Origin: CAYHPY01 sp964358485
Lineage (GTDB): Bacteria; Elusimicrobiota; Elusimicrobia; UBA1565; UBA9628
Length of the DNA stretch: 64,000 nucleotides
Reading direction: 5' to 3'
Assembly (NCBI GenBank): GCA_964358485.1
Contig: CAYHPY010000001.1
Span: 1 to 64,000, forward strand
Position numbers and translations under genes: made by a program. The notes beneath the pieces were generated by a model, which saw nothing but the letters and a program-made list of their open reading frames with translations, was not told the DNA's origin and did no database searches. Position 1 is the stretch's first letter. Each line of letters opens with the position of its first letter. Shown piece by piece: positions 1 to 8,621 of this stretch.

Positions 1-51
1 AGAAGCCAAAATCGCGCGACCGAAGGGCTTTCCAGTTATTGGGATAGGCTC

Positions 52-1974
52 TTAGGCCGAGTCGAGGAGGCCGAGCAGGCGTTCCAACAACGCGCGCTCG
101 CGCGGTCCGGGGGGCGGCGCGTCCTTGTGATACACCGCCAGAAAGCGCCGCGAGCGGAGGTAATAGGGCTGGTCGGTTCCCGCGTCCAACAGATCCACGA
201 CCAGGGGCGGGCCCGAAAACGACAGGGCCAGCCGAACGCACCGGGAGCCGGGCTCGGCGATGTCTTTGACCGGCTCGAACCTCGCTCCGGAGAACTCTCC
301 GTTTTCCCGGCATAACCGGTCGACGACGCGCTGCACGGCCTTGGCTTCTATGGAGAGGGGCGCCGCGCCTCGGTTCGGAGGGGGCTGCGCCCGCGCGGTC
401 GCGCGCTCGAAGGCCTCATAAAGGAGAGCCTCGCGGGAGATCGGGGCCCGAGCCGCCTGCATCAGGTCGAGCAGGGAGAGCGCGATTTCCAGCGGGGCGG
501 TCGGCGTCCGTAGGTTGGCCTCCTTGAATAGCTCCGCCGCCAGGGCGAAGGAGGGGTCGCCCCGGAAGAAGGGGCAGCCCGGGCCCTCGCGGTCGGCCGC
601 GCAGACGCGCACGATCATGGCGAAGTAATCCGCGGTTTTCCCGTCGCGAAACCTCCACGCGGAGACGTCCCCGGTCTCCCCCTCGTTTTTGAACAGGCCA
701 TAGGCCTGTCCGGGGTCCGGGAACCGTTCGGCGAGGATGTTTCCCTCGGCCTCGGCCAGGCGGAGAATGGGGGTGTCCGCCTTGAGCAGAAGAGTCGAGT
801 ACAGCCAGTAGCCCCGTGGTGGAAAACCCCGGCTCGCCGCCCGGGTCAGGTTCAGGCGGACGTCGGCCAGGGTCGTCCAAGGGGTGAACAGGATGAACCC
901 GAGCTCCGCGAAGGCGTTTCCGGCCTTGAAAGGGCGCAGGACCCCGGGGTAGGCGCTCGCCCATTTCTTGTTCAACGCGAGGAACTCGTCGACTTGCGCC
1001 AGGGAGATTCCCTTGTTGAAGCGTTCGTTCTCCTGCTCGGAAAAATTCTCGACCCCCATGCTCAATATCAGGATTTCGTGGCCGGCGCGGGCCAGGGCGG
1101 GCAGGGCGCGCTCGATGCGGGGGCGAAGGCGTAGAACGTCGTCGATCCGGGGGTTGAACAGGAAGACCGCCGGGGGAACCTTCAGGCGCAGGATGAGGTC
1201 GAAGACCTCGTCGAACCTCCAGAAAGCGTGGATGTCGAAGAACTCGTAGCGATTTTTCCGCCGGCCCCCGGCGCCGCGGGCTTTGAGTATTTCCCGGAAC
1301 TGGAGCTCGATGAGGGCCGCAAGGTCGGCCCCCGGGGAAGTGAGGGAGGGCCTGAGGGCGGACGTGCAGAAAGAGCAGCCCCGGTGCCCCGCCTCCGGCA
1401 AATGCGCGAAATGGGGATTTCCCTCCAGCGTGCGCCGGTTGGCGCACAGCGTCCCACCGGCGATGGTGATGTGGGGATTGGCGGTCCGGGCCGCCTTGTT
1501 GGCCGGGACGGCGCGGTAATCGGGGACGGCGGCTTCCACGATGGGGCGTCCGGCGCTTGCGGGGTCGCCGACCCCCAGCCAGTCCAGGAACCAGCCGCAA
1601 TGCCCGGGTTCGCCGGAGGAGGCCGCCTCCGGGGGCAGGGCGCCCGGCAGGGGCATGACCAGATGCTTGGCCCCCGGGGACCTTGCGGCCAGGATGGCGG
1701 CCGCCTCCGGGCCCAGGGCATGGCTGGTCGCCACATGGGTGGGGACCATGCGCTCCAGGCGGCGGGAGAGCGACCGGAGGTCTTCTTCAGGCGGGCGGGC
1801 GGCGGGGGCGCACCGTCCGGGGGCGCCGTCCAGATGCGCCACGTCCCCTCCGTAGCGGAGCCAAAGCGTCTCAATGCCCCGCGCCTGCGCCAGCCCTTTC
1901 AGGAAGGGGAACAGCAGGCTCCGCTCGTTGCGCCGGAGGGCTCCCGGAAAGAACTCGATCAACAGCAGACGCAT
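52..1974 (-). CDS. Radical SAM protein with extended cluster motif, divergent from nitrogenase-like operon
   Basis: A 640-residue protein of a radical SAM type. The N-terminus (about residues 1-130) looks like a Rossmann-like cobalamin-binding domain, but I see no DxHxxG motif. The likely cluster cysteines are C177, C200 and C203 (the last two in GCSFC), a C-x22-C-x2-C spacing instead of the usual CX3CX2C. Further blocks GVENFSEQ, ERFNKG and LGFILFTPWTT are shared with the second radical SAM protein at 6408-8621, so the two are paralogues. The ATG at 1974 is chosen because GGAGG lies eight bases upstream; an in-frame extension to 2034 has no such signal. It diverges from the NifH-like gene across about 150 bases, so co-regulation is likely. 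Substrate unknown; action on a product or cofactor of the neighbouring nitrogenase-like complex is inference. Confidence 0.8.
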   Translation of the reverse strand: MRLLLIEFFPGALRRNERSLLFPFLKGLAQARGIETLWLRYGGDVAHLDGAPGRCAPAARPPEEDLRSLSRRLERMVPTHVATSHALGPEAAAILAARSPGAKHLVMPLPGALPPEAASSGEPGHCGWFLDWLGVGDPASAGRPIVEAAVPDYRAVPANKAARTANPHITIAGGTLCANRRTLEGNPHFAHLPEAGHRGCSFCTSALRPSLTSPGADLAALIELQFREILKARGAGGRRKNRYEFFDIHAFWRFDEVFDLILRLKVPPAVFLFNPRIDDVLRLRPRIERALPALARAGHEILILSMGVENFSEQENERFNKGISLAQVDEFLALNKKWASAYPGVLRPFKAGNAFAELGFILFTPWTTLADVRLNLTRAASRGFPPRGYWLYSTLLLKADTPILRLAEAEGNILAERFPDPGQAYGLFKNEGETGDVSAWRFRDGKTADYFAMIVRVCAADREGPGCPFFRGDPSFALAAELFKEANLRTPTAPLEIALSLLDLMQAARAPISREALLYEAFERATARAQPPPNRGAAPLSIEAKAVQRVVDRLCRENGEFSGARFEPVKDIAEPGSRCVRLALSFSGPPLVVDLLDAGTDQPYYLRSRRFLAVYHKDAPPPGPRERALLERLLGLLDSA

Positions 1975-2088
1975 CCCCGCAGCCTCCCCGGACCGTCCCG
2001 GCGGGGCCGTTCGGCCCGACGGGCACGGTAGCAAAATTGCCGCGCTCCGGCGTTCTCAATTGCGCCGCATTTTGCCCGGGGGCGGTTT

Positions 2089-2117
2089 CCTGAAACTCAG
2101 GCATTAATCGGTACAAT
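2089..2117 (+). promoter_or_regulatory. Putative promoter of the nitrogenase-like operon
   Basis: TACAAT at 2112-2117 is one mismatch from the -10 consensus and lies nine bases before the ATG at 2127. I see no Shine-Dalgarno sequence in between, so the transcript may be leaderless or nearly so. The -35 region (about 2089-2094, CCTGAA) is a poor match, so the call rests mainly on the -10 box. Confidence 0.35.
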
Positions 2118-2126
2118 TCGTAAAAC

Positions 2127-2978
2127 ATGACCGACTCCCCCGGCAGCCGCACGATCGTCATCTGCGGCAAGGGGGGAATCGGCAAGTCGACCATCGCCTC
2201 CAATCTCGCCGTCGCCATGAGCCGGGCGGGGCGGCGCGTGCTTCAGGTCGGGTGCGATCCGAAACACGACTCCTGCTCGGGCCATTGCGACGCGCCGCCC
2301 GGAACGGTCATGCAGGGCATGGAGGCCGACGGACGGCTGGACCGGCAGCGCCTGCGGGACATGGTGGTGCGGGGACGCGACGGGGTGCACTGCCTGGAGG
2401 TGGGAGGCCCGCAGCCGGGCGTCGGGTGCGCGGGGCGCGCCATCACCTTGGTGCTCGACTTCATGCGGGAAGACTTGGAGTTCTTCGGGGGCTTCGACGT
2501 CCGCATCTTCGACCTCCTGGGCGACGTGGTGTGCGGCGGGTTCGCCGCGCCCATGCGCACCGGGCCCGACGCCCTGATTTATCTCGTTTCCTCGGGCGAG
2601 CTCCTGCCGATGTACGCGGCCAACAACATTGCGCGCGGCGTCGTCAATCTCGCCCGGAGGGGGGGCGGGCGCGTGGCTGGGGTGATCGCCAACCTGCGGG
2701 CGACGCACGAAGAGCGCGCCCTCCTGGGGGGCTTCGCCCAAGCGCTGGGGACGCGGGTGGCGGGGTGGATTCCTCGGGACGCGCGCGTGGGGGAGGCCGA
2801 GTCGGTCAAGCGCGCGGTGGTGGACCTGTTTCCGGATTGCCCGGCGAGCCGGGCCCTGACGGACTTGGCGGCGGCGGTCCTGGCTTGCCGCCCGGAGGAG
2901 GCGGTGGTGCCCACCCCCCTGGCCGACGACGTCCTGCAGGCCCGGTGCGCGGCGGCGCGGCCCGGGACCTCCTCGTGA
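2127..2978 (+). CDS. NifH/BchL/CfbC-like ATP-dependent iron-sulfur reductase
   Basis: A 283-residue protein, close to the usual length of NifH-family dimeric ATPases that pass electrons to a NifDK-like partner. The P-loop GKGGIGKST spans residues 14-22 and is followed by VGCDPKHDS. Both [4Fe-4S] ligands are present: C101 in GVGCAGR and C136 in DVVCGGF, matching NifH C97 and C132. This is therefore a complete reductase. The stop codon overlaps the next gene's GTG in a GTGA junction, showing translational coupling to the NifD/E-like subunit. No nifB, nifE, nifN or molybdate genes lie nearby, so I do not call it nifH. The closest functional analogues would be reductases of nitrogenase-like complexes such as those for chlorophyll or F430 synthesis; the real partner reaction is unknown. 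Confidence 0.9.
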   Translation: MTDSPGSRTIVICGKGGIGKSTIASNLAVAMSRAGRRVLQVGCDPKHDSCSGHCDAPPGTVMQGMEADGRLDRQRLRDMVVRGRDGVHCLEVGGPQPGVGCAGRAITLVLDFMREDLEFFGGFDVRIFDLLGDVVCGGFAAPMRTGPDALIYLVSSGELLPMYAANNIARGVVNLARRGGGRVAGVIANLRATHEERALLGGFAQALGTRVAGWIPRDARVGEAESVKRAVVDLFPDCPASRALTDLAAAVLACRPEEAVVPTPLADDVLQARCAAARPGTSS

Positions 2979-5125
2979 CCAAGCCGGAGCCGCGCAAGCC
3001 GCCGCCGCTGGACCGGGCCCTCCGCCGTTTGGCCGAAGACCTCTGCGTGGGCCCGTTGGCGTGCCGGGAGGCGCGGCCGACCCGGGAGGGAGACCTCTCG
3101 TTGGCGGTGAGCCTCTCCGGCCTTGAACTGCGCCTCTCGCTGTCGGCGCGCGGGGCGAGGCGGGGGGGCGGAGATCTCGGCGGCATCGGCGGACTTAGGC
3201 TCCATGCCCCGGCCGGCCTGGGGGCGCCCGGGGCCCGAAAGCTCGCCGCCATCGCCGCGCGCCGCTTGGCCTGGGCCCTGCGCCGGGATCATGGGCGGTG
3301 GCTGAGGCGGCGCAACCTGGAGCACCGGGAGGTCGCGCCCCTGCCCGGTCCCTTTCTGGGGCTTCTGGCCGAACTGCTGGCCGTGGACGCGCCGTTCTGG
3401 GGAAAGTGGCGGCTGGCGGGCGCCCGCGGGTCGAATGATCGGCCCGGCCGGATTTTCCTGGACATGTCGCAGGGTCCCCCCGCCGACGCGGCGGCGCGGC
3501 GGGCGACGTTGGCCATCGACCCGGGAGGCCCGGCGTCGGCCGCCGAGACCGCTCTGGCCGCCACGCCCTTGGGCTGGCTCCTCCGGTGCCCCGGTCCCCG
3601 CGGAGAGGTTTGCGCGATGGAGGCTGAGGCGGAAGGGGCCGTGGCCTTGGCGCTCGCCTTGTCCCTGCACGGAGGGATGCGTTGGCTGGATTCTACCGGA
3701 CCCTCCGGCTCCGCCGAGCGCCCGCGCGGGCCCGAGCCGGGCCGGGCCGGATTGGGCTCCGACGACACGCTCGTGGAATATTGCTTCCGCTCCGTCCGCG
3801 GGTGGGACATGCGCGCCAGCCGGTTCTTCGGGACGTGGGGGGACCGGGATTTTTTCCAAATCCTGGCGGTGGCGGGCCTCAAGCGCGTGATGGTGTCCCA
3901 CACCGTGCGCGATTGCCCGGTGACCGTTTCGGCCCTGACCGGAGTTCTCGATCACGGCCCAAACCCCTACCACACGCGGCCGCGGCACTTCGCCGGGGAC
4001 CTTCGGTCGTCGCGCTGCACCGACCTCGACGATGCGACGGTGATCTTCGGAGGGGAGGAGCGTCTTGAGGAAGCGGTCCGGTCCGCGGCGCTGGAGGCCG
4101 GGACCGCGGCGACCCAGGTCCATTTCGGCTGCGATTTCCACATGATCGGCGACGACGCGGCGGGGGTCTGCCGGCGCTTGAGGGAGGAGGGGCTGCGCGT
4201 GGAGCTGATGAATCCGCCGCTTCCGAGGTTCACCGATGAATCCTCCTCGGACTGGTGGAAGACGGTCCTGACCCCCGCCTGCCCCCCGCCGGAAAGCCGG
4301 GAGCCTTTCGCGGTCAATCTGGCGGGCTTGGCCTGGCCGGACGATCCGTGCCTGGCCGAGTTGTCGGGCCTGCTCGGACAGTTCGGGGTGTCGGTCCGGG
4401 CGCGGTTTTTCCCGGGAGGCGACGGGATGCGGGACCACGCCCGAGCGGCCGTGACCGTGGCTTCCCCCTGGACTCCGGTGGCGCGCGTGCTCTCTCCGCT
4501 CCTGGGCGAGCGGGGCTTCGCGACGATCGCGCCGCCGGCCCCCTACGGGCCGCGGGGCACCCAGGCTTGGCTGGAGGCGGTGCTGGCGGCCGGCGGCGCC
4601 GCGGCGCCGGACCCCGGGGCCTGCGAGGCTTGGATCCATGAAGCGTTTCCTCAATGGCGCTCCCTGCGCGAGGCCGCGGGGGACTTCACCGTGGCCCTGG
4701 TCGCCGATTTCGGCACCGCGGGGGAAATGTGCGGCCCGGCCTTTTTCTTCGGTCTGGACCCGACGGCTTTCCTCCTGGATTTGGGTTTCCGGGTGCATGT
4801 TTTGGGTCCGGGGGCGGCCGCGGCGCGGGCCGGCCTGCCGGCCCTGCCCCCGGAATGGCTCGAGCGGCTGTCGGCCACCGAACTGGCCCTCGAGGAAGAT
4901 CCTCTGGAGGCGGTCGCGGGCCTGGGCCTGCGCCTGGTTTATTGCGACGCTCTTCTGACCCTGCCGCTCAAGGAGCGGGGCCTGACTCCTTGGTCGATCG
5001 ACGACCTCCATCCCGGCTTGGGGGGCGCCGAGAAAAGCCTCCGGCGGCTGTTGAGTTTGGCCCGCCGCCGTTTGTACTCCGATTTCGGGGGGCACTTGAA
5101 ATCCCCCGGAGGAACCGGGCCGTGA
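2975..5125 (+). CDS. NifD/NifE-like subunit with long N-terminal extension
   Basis: A 716-residue protein starting at GTG 2975 inside the GTGA overlap with the NifH-like gene. Residues 1 to about 260 form an extension I do not recognise. From about residue 265 the protein resembles NifD/NifE/CfbD: a cysteine at C314 (RDCPV), HGPNPY at 327-332, FGGEERL, then GCDFHMIGDD with C386 aligned to NifD C154. Tyr332 lies where the HGPxGC motif normally has its second P-cluster cysteine. A further cysteine, C348, has no obvious counterpart. The C-terminal half keeps the alternating Rossmann-like blocks of the family. It should pair with the NifK-like product at 5122. Usual NifD/E proteins are about 450-550 residues, so the extension accounts for the extra length. 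Function is inferred from family and operon only. Confidence 0.85.
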   Translation: MTKPEPRKPPPLDRALRRLAEDLCVGPLACREARPTREGDLSLAVSLSGLELRLSLSARGARRGGGDLGGIGGLRLHAPAGLGAPGARKLAAIAARRLAWALRRDHGRWLRRRNLEHREVAPLPGPFLGLLAELLAVDAPFWGKWRLAGARGSNDRPGRIFLDMSQGPPADAAARRATLAIDPGGPASAAETALAATPLGWLLRCPGPRGEVCAMEAEAEGAVALALALSLHGGMRWLDSTGPSGSAERPRGPEPGRAGLGSDDTLVEYCFRSVRGWDMRASRFFGTWGDRDFFQILAVAGLKRVMVSHTVRDCPVTVSALTGVLDHGPNPYHTRPRHFAGDLRSSRCTDLDDATVIFGGEERLEEAVRSAALEAGTAATQVHFGCDFHMIGDDAAGVCRRLREEGLRVELMNPPLPRFTDESSSDWWKTVLTPACPPPESREPFAVNLAGLAWPDDPCLAELSGLLGQFGVSVRARFFPGGDGMRDHARAAVTVASPWTPVARVLSPLLGERGFATIAPPAPYGPRGTQAWLEAVLAAGGAAAPDPGACEAWIHEAFPQWRSLREAAGDFTVALVADFGTAGEMCGPAFFFGLDPTAFLLDLGFRVHVLGPGAAAARAGLPALPPEWLERLSATELALEEDPLEAVAGLGLRLVYCDALLTLPLKERGLTPWSIDDLHPGLGGAEKSLRRLLSLARRRLYSDFGGHLKSPGGTGP

Positions 5126-6411
5126 AGCGGGATTTCAGCCTTCGGCTGACCCCGTCGTTTCTGGACGGGGCGCTGCTGGCGGGCGGCGCCATCCCCGACG
5201 CCGTGCTCGTCTATTGCGGGGCGACCTGCATCGACGAGCGGGCCCGGCACACGATTCCCCGCCATGACCGCGGGCAGACCTTGCTTGGCCCGGGTTCGGC
5301 GACCCGGCTGGTGACTACGTTTACCGACGACAGCATGTCGCCGATGGGCACCGCGCGTGTATTGGAGGAGACCGCCCGAAAAGTGCTCGCGGCCCGCAGG
5401 CCGGGCCTGCTGATTCTGGCGGAGCTTTCCTGCGTGACTTTGGCCGGCGAGGATCTCAAGGCGACGGCCGGGGCCATCGGGGCCTGGTTTCCGTCGCCGG
5501 TCGTGGCGGCGGTCAGCCGCCGCTTGGCGCGGGATTGCGCCGACGCGTTCGGCTCCGTTCTTTGCGGCATCGCCGCCGGCTTGCCGGAGGAGGCCTTCTC
5601 CCGGGGTTTGGCCGCGGACCGCGTGGCTCTGCTCGGGTACTTCTTCGACCGTCACGAGGGGGACCGGACCGGGGACGTTGCGGTCCTGCGCGAAATGCTG
5701 GGGGCCCTCGGCCTCAAGCTGGAAGCCCCGTGGCTTTCCGGCGCGGGCATGGCGGAACTTTCGGCCGCGGCCGGGGCGTCCGTGATTCTCGCTCTGCCCC
5801 AGGGGCTGGCCGCGGCCCGCCTGCTCGCCGCCCGCTCCGGGGCCCGGGTGGTCCCGGTGGACCTCCCGGTCGGGCTGGGAGGCACCGCCGCGTGGCTGCG
5901 GCGGGTCGGCGCCGCCCTCGGCCGCGAGGGCGCCGCCGAGCGCTACATCAGCTCGCAGTTGGACCGGGTGGTCCCGCGGCTGGAATGGGTCGTCAGCCGT
6001 GAGTTGGAGGGCCGCCGGGCCGCCGTGTGCGCCGCTCCGGAGTGGCTCCGGGGACTGGTCCCTTTCCTGGATTTGGAATTGGGGGTGGAGGTCGGGTTGG
6101 CCCTTCCCCGCGGGCGCTGCCTCCCGGACGGCGGCCTCGTCGATGAGAACGACCCGGCGCGGGAAATCGACCCGAGCGTGGAGACCTTGTGCGCGGGCCT
6201 CGGGAGGGTCCGCGCGGCCGGGGGCCTGGATCTGGTCATCGGCAGTTCCTGGGAAAGACGCAGCGCCCAAGGCCTCTTGGACGGCTGCGGCTGGGTCGAG
6301 TTCGGTTACCCTTCTCTCAACCGGCACTTCCTCTCCCCCGCGCCGCATCTGGGTTTTGAGGGGGCGCTCACCTGGGCGGAGCGTCTCGCCTCGGAGTGCG
6401 TCGTCCGATGA
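5122..6411 (+). CDS. NifK/NifN/BchB-like subunit
   Basis: A 429-residue protein with a GTG start at 5122, nine bases after GGAGG and overlapping the upstream stop (GTGA). Family signs are ELSCVTLAGEDL with C104, matching the NifK TTCxxxxIGDDL block, a DLPVGLGGT block, DLVIGSS, and a C-terminal EFGYPSLNRH segment followed by GFEGA, typical of NifD/K proteins. Two cysteines near the N-terminus (C32, C36) could supply the first ligand. The segment where NifK has HGSQGC reads LGPGSA, so the middle cysteine is replaced by Ala60. This mirrors the tyrosine substitution in the partner. At 429 residues it is shorter than NifK, closer to NifN or BchB. Likely forms a heterodimer or heterotetramer with the NifD/E-like subunit and receives electrons from the NifH-like protein. 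Confidence 0.85.
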   Translation: MKRDFSLRLTPSFLDGALLAGGAIPDAVLVYCGATCIDERARHTIPRHDRGQTLLGPGSATRLVTTFTDDSMSPMGTARVLEETARKVLAARRPGLLILAELSCVTLAGEDLKATAGAIGAWFPSPVVAAVSRRLARDCADAFGSVLCGIAAGLPEEAFSRGLAADRVALLGYFFDRHEGDRTGDVAVLREMLGALGLKLEAPWLSGAGMAELSAAAGASVILALPQGLAAARLLAARSGARVVPVDLPVGLGGTAAWLRRVGAALGREGAAERYISSQLDRVVPRLEWVVSRELEGRRAAVCAAPEWLRGLVPFLDLELGVEVGLALPRGRCLPDGGLVDENDPAREIDPSVETLCAGLGRVRAAGGLDLVIGSSWERRSAQGLLDGCGWVEFGYPSLNRHFLSPAPHLGFEGALTWAERLASECVVR

Positions 6412-8621
6412 GCGGTAAGGACCGGGTCCTGCTCGTCGAGTTCATCGCCGCCGACCAATTTCCCGGCCAGATTTTCTCTATTTTCCCCGCGGTGAAGGGG
6501 GCCCTGGCCGCCCAGGGGGTGCCGGCGGCCTGGCTGCGCTTCGCCGTCCCGGCCGACAACCAGTTCCGCCATGGACGCGACGAGGTCACGCTTGAGCCCG
6601 AGGAGTTGGCGGCCCTCGAGGCGAAGGTGGACGCCTTCGCCGCCAACGCGGTCTTCACGAGCCACCTCTTGTTCCGGGGGCAGCGCGAGGCCCTTCTCTC
6701 GCGCGCGGGGCTGAGGCTGGACGTTTGGAGCCTCTCCTCCCCGCCCGTCCTGGCGGTCCTTGCCGCCGCGGGAGTCGCGGTCGAGGCCCCCCGGGACCCT
6801 TTCGACGGCGCCCGCGGGGATTACCTCTGGGAGGCCGGCAACGCGGCCGCCGGGCGGGCGGACCGCAACAACGTCTACCTCGACACCGGGGCGGGCTGCG
6901 GCTACCACAAACCCGTCGCCTCCAATCCCTGTTACGCCGGGGTGGAGCTTCCGCCGGGGGCCAAGATTTTCGGCTGTTCGTTCTGCGGCTTCGACCGGAC
7001 TCCCCGACCGGCCGGGCCCTCCCGCGCGAAGGCGTTGGTCCGCCGACAGCTCGAAGACATCCGCCGCACGCTGGGCCCCGGCCGCCTGCCCGGGGCGGTG
7101 GTGGTGGAGAACGTGGCGCGGCCGGGCCTGCTCGCGTTCACCCTCCGGGAACTGCGCCGCCTGAAGATGATCCGGACCGTTCTGCTGGCGGCCGCGCGCG
7201 TCGATCACCTCGTGGGCCTGCGCCCGGCCCTGGAGCGGCTCCTGTCGGGCCTGCGGGGGCGGGAAGCCCTGCATGTCCATACCACGGGCGTCGAGAACTT
7301 TTCCGATCCCGAACTGCGGCGCTTCAACAAGGGCTTCGACTCTCTGGCCGCCGTCCGGGGGGTCAACCTGCTCAAGGAACTCGAGGTCCGTTACCCGCGC
7401 AATTTCCACTATTCGGGCTATATGCCCCTGGGCTTCATTCTGTTTAGCCCCTGGACGCGCCTGGAGAATCTGCGGCGCAACCTCCGCTTGATCCAGCATC
7501 TGGAGTTGGAGTACGAGGCGGGCAACCTGTTCATGAGCCGCCTGCGCCTGCATCCGGCCCAGGCCGCCACGGCGCTGGCCGAGCGGGACGGCCTGCTCGC
7601 ACCGACTGCGGAAAAGTCCCTGCGCCTCAACCGCCGCAAGCTGTTCGGCTACGAGCGGCCGTGGCGCTTCGCCGACCCGCGCGTGGAGCCGGTCAACCGG
7701 CTGGCCGTGAGGCTGGAGGCCAACGGCTCCTTTTCGGGAGACCCCCTCTATGAGAAAATCCGGGAGCGTCTGCGGGACGCCGACCGCCGCGGGTTGGTCT
7801 CGGCGCTGTTGGCGTTGGTCGACGCCGCGGGCCGGCACCCTGGGCCGCAGAGCCCCGAAAGTCTCCTGGAGGAGGCGCTGGGCGGCGCGGCCTCGCGGCC
7901 GGCCGCCCCGCCCGCGCCGGTCCTACGGGCTCTGCCCCTTCCGGGGGTTCCCGCCTGCTGCGCCCGGGCTTGGGCGCGGCGCAGGCGTCCGCGAACGCCC
8001 CCGGACGGCTGGGACCGATTGGTGTGGCGGCTTAAAATCCCGGGGCCCGTCCCCCCGGAGCTGGCCCTCGTCCTGGCGCCGGAGCTCTCCTTCCTGCCTT
8101 GTTCGGCGGACTGCCGCCTGGCGCGGAAGACGCGGTCCCGTTGGTTGAAAGCGAGGGGAATCGACCTCGAGCCCGGACGCGCTTTCCTATTCTCTCTCAC
8201 CGATGAGCGGCAAGTCGCCTCTTTCATTCCGCTGGGACAGGACCCGCGGGAAATCCGCTACGACCCCGCCGCCGTGGGGGGAGCGCCTGGGACTCTGCGC
8301 GAAGCCCTGCGCCGGGGGGACCGGGCGCTCCTGCTGCCCGGGCAGGTGGAGATTCGCCGGGGAACGCGGTTGCTCGCCTGCTGGGTGGCCGAAGCCGCGG
8401 TCTGGGATCCGCGCGGCGGGCTTGACGCGCCGATGTGGGAGGAGCTGGCGTTGGCCGCTTTCCGGCGGCGTGACCGCGCCTGGCTCAACCGGGCGGCCCG
8501 GGCCGCAGCCGCGGGCCGGGGCCTGGCCCTCGACCGCCCGACGGCGGAGGGCCGCGCCCCGCTTAGAGCCCGTCGTCCTCCAGCCGGGCGTCCAAATCAA
8601 ACGCCGCCCACCGGGCCTTGA
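6408..8621 (+). CDS. Radical SAM protein with extended CX14CX2C motif and extra C-terminal domain
   Basis: A 737-residue protein; the ATG at 6408 overlaps the preceding stop (ATGA). It is a paralogue of the radical SAM protein at 52-1974: N-terminal Rossmann-like region, then C175-x14-C190-x2-C193 (FGCSFCGFD), a GVENFSDPE block, RFNKG and LGFILFSPWT. C164 in GAGCGY is a further nearby cysteine. An analogous CX14CX2C spacing is known in some QueE enzymes, so a functional cluster is plausible. The C-terminal 220 residues form an additional domain with a PCSADC cysteine pair that the paralogue lacks. It is the last gene of the nitrogenase-like operon, and its 3' end overlaps the convergent SGNH hydrolase gene by 59 bases. 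Its substrate is unknown; action on the same molecule as the NifDK-like complex is inferred from coupling. Confidence 0.82.
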   Translation: MSGKDRVLLVEFIAADQFPGQIFSIFPAVKGALAAQGVPAAWLRFAVPADNQFRHGRDEVTLEPEELAALEAKVDAFAANAVFTSHLLFRGQREALLSRAGLRLDVWSLSSPPVLAVLAAAGVAVEAPRDPFDGARGDYLWEAGNAAAGRADRNNVYLDTGAGCGYHKPVASNPCYAGVELPPGAKIFGCSFCGFDRTPRPAGPSRAKALVRRQLEDIRRTLGPGRLPGAVVVENVARPGLLAFTLRELRRLKMIRTVLLAAARVDHLVGLRPALERLLSGLRGREALHVHTTGVENFSDPELRRFNKGFDSLAAVRGVNLLKELEVRYPRNFHYSGYMPLGFILFSPWTRLENLRRNLRLIQHLELEYEAGNLFMSRLRLHPAQAATALAERDGLLAPTAEKSLRLNRRKLFGYERPWRFADPRVEPVNRLAVRLEANGSFSGDPLYEKIRERLRDADRRGLVSALLALVDAAGRHPGPQSPESLLEEALGGAASRPAAPPAPVLRALPLPGVPACCARAWARRRRPRTPPDGWDRLVWRLKIPGPVPPELALVLAPELSFLPCSADCRLARKTRSRWLKARGIDLEPGRAFLFSLTDERQVASFIPLGQDPREIRYDPAAVGGAPGTLREALRRGDRALLLPGQVEIRRGTRLLACWVAEAAVWDPRGGLDAPMWEELALAAFRRRDRAWLNRAARAAAAGRGLALDRPTAEGRAPLRARRPPAGRPNQTPPTGP

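Noticed and set aside
2579..5095. Long minus-strand open frame opposite the NifD/E-like gene
   Set aside because: Composition is Arg/Gly/Pro-rich without motifs, and the plus strand encodes a recognisable nitrogenase-like subunit.
2127..6411. A true nitrogenase (N2-fixing NifHDK)
   Set aside because: The middle P-cluster cysteines appear missing and there is no NifB, NifE, NifN or molybdate gene in the window.
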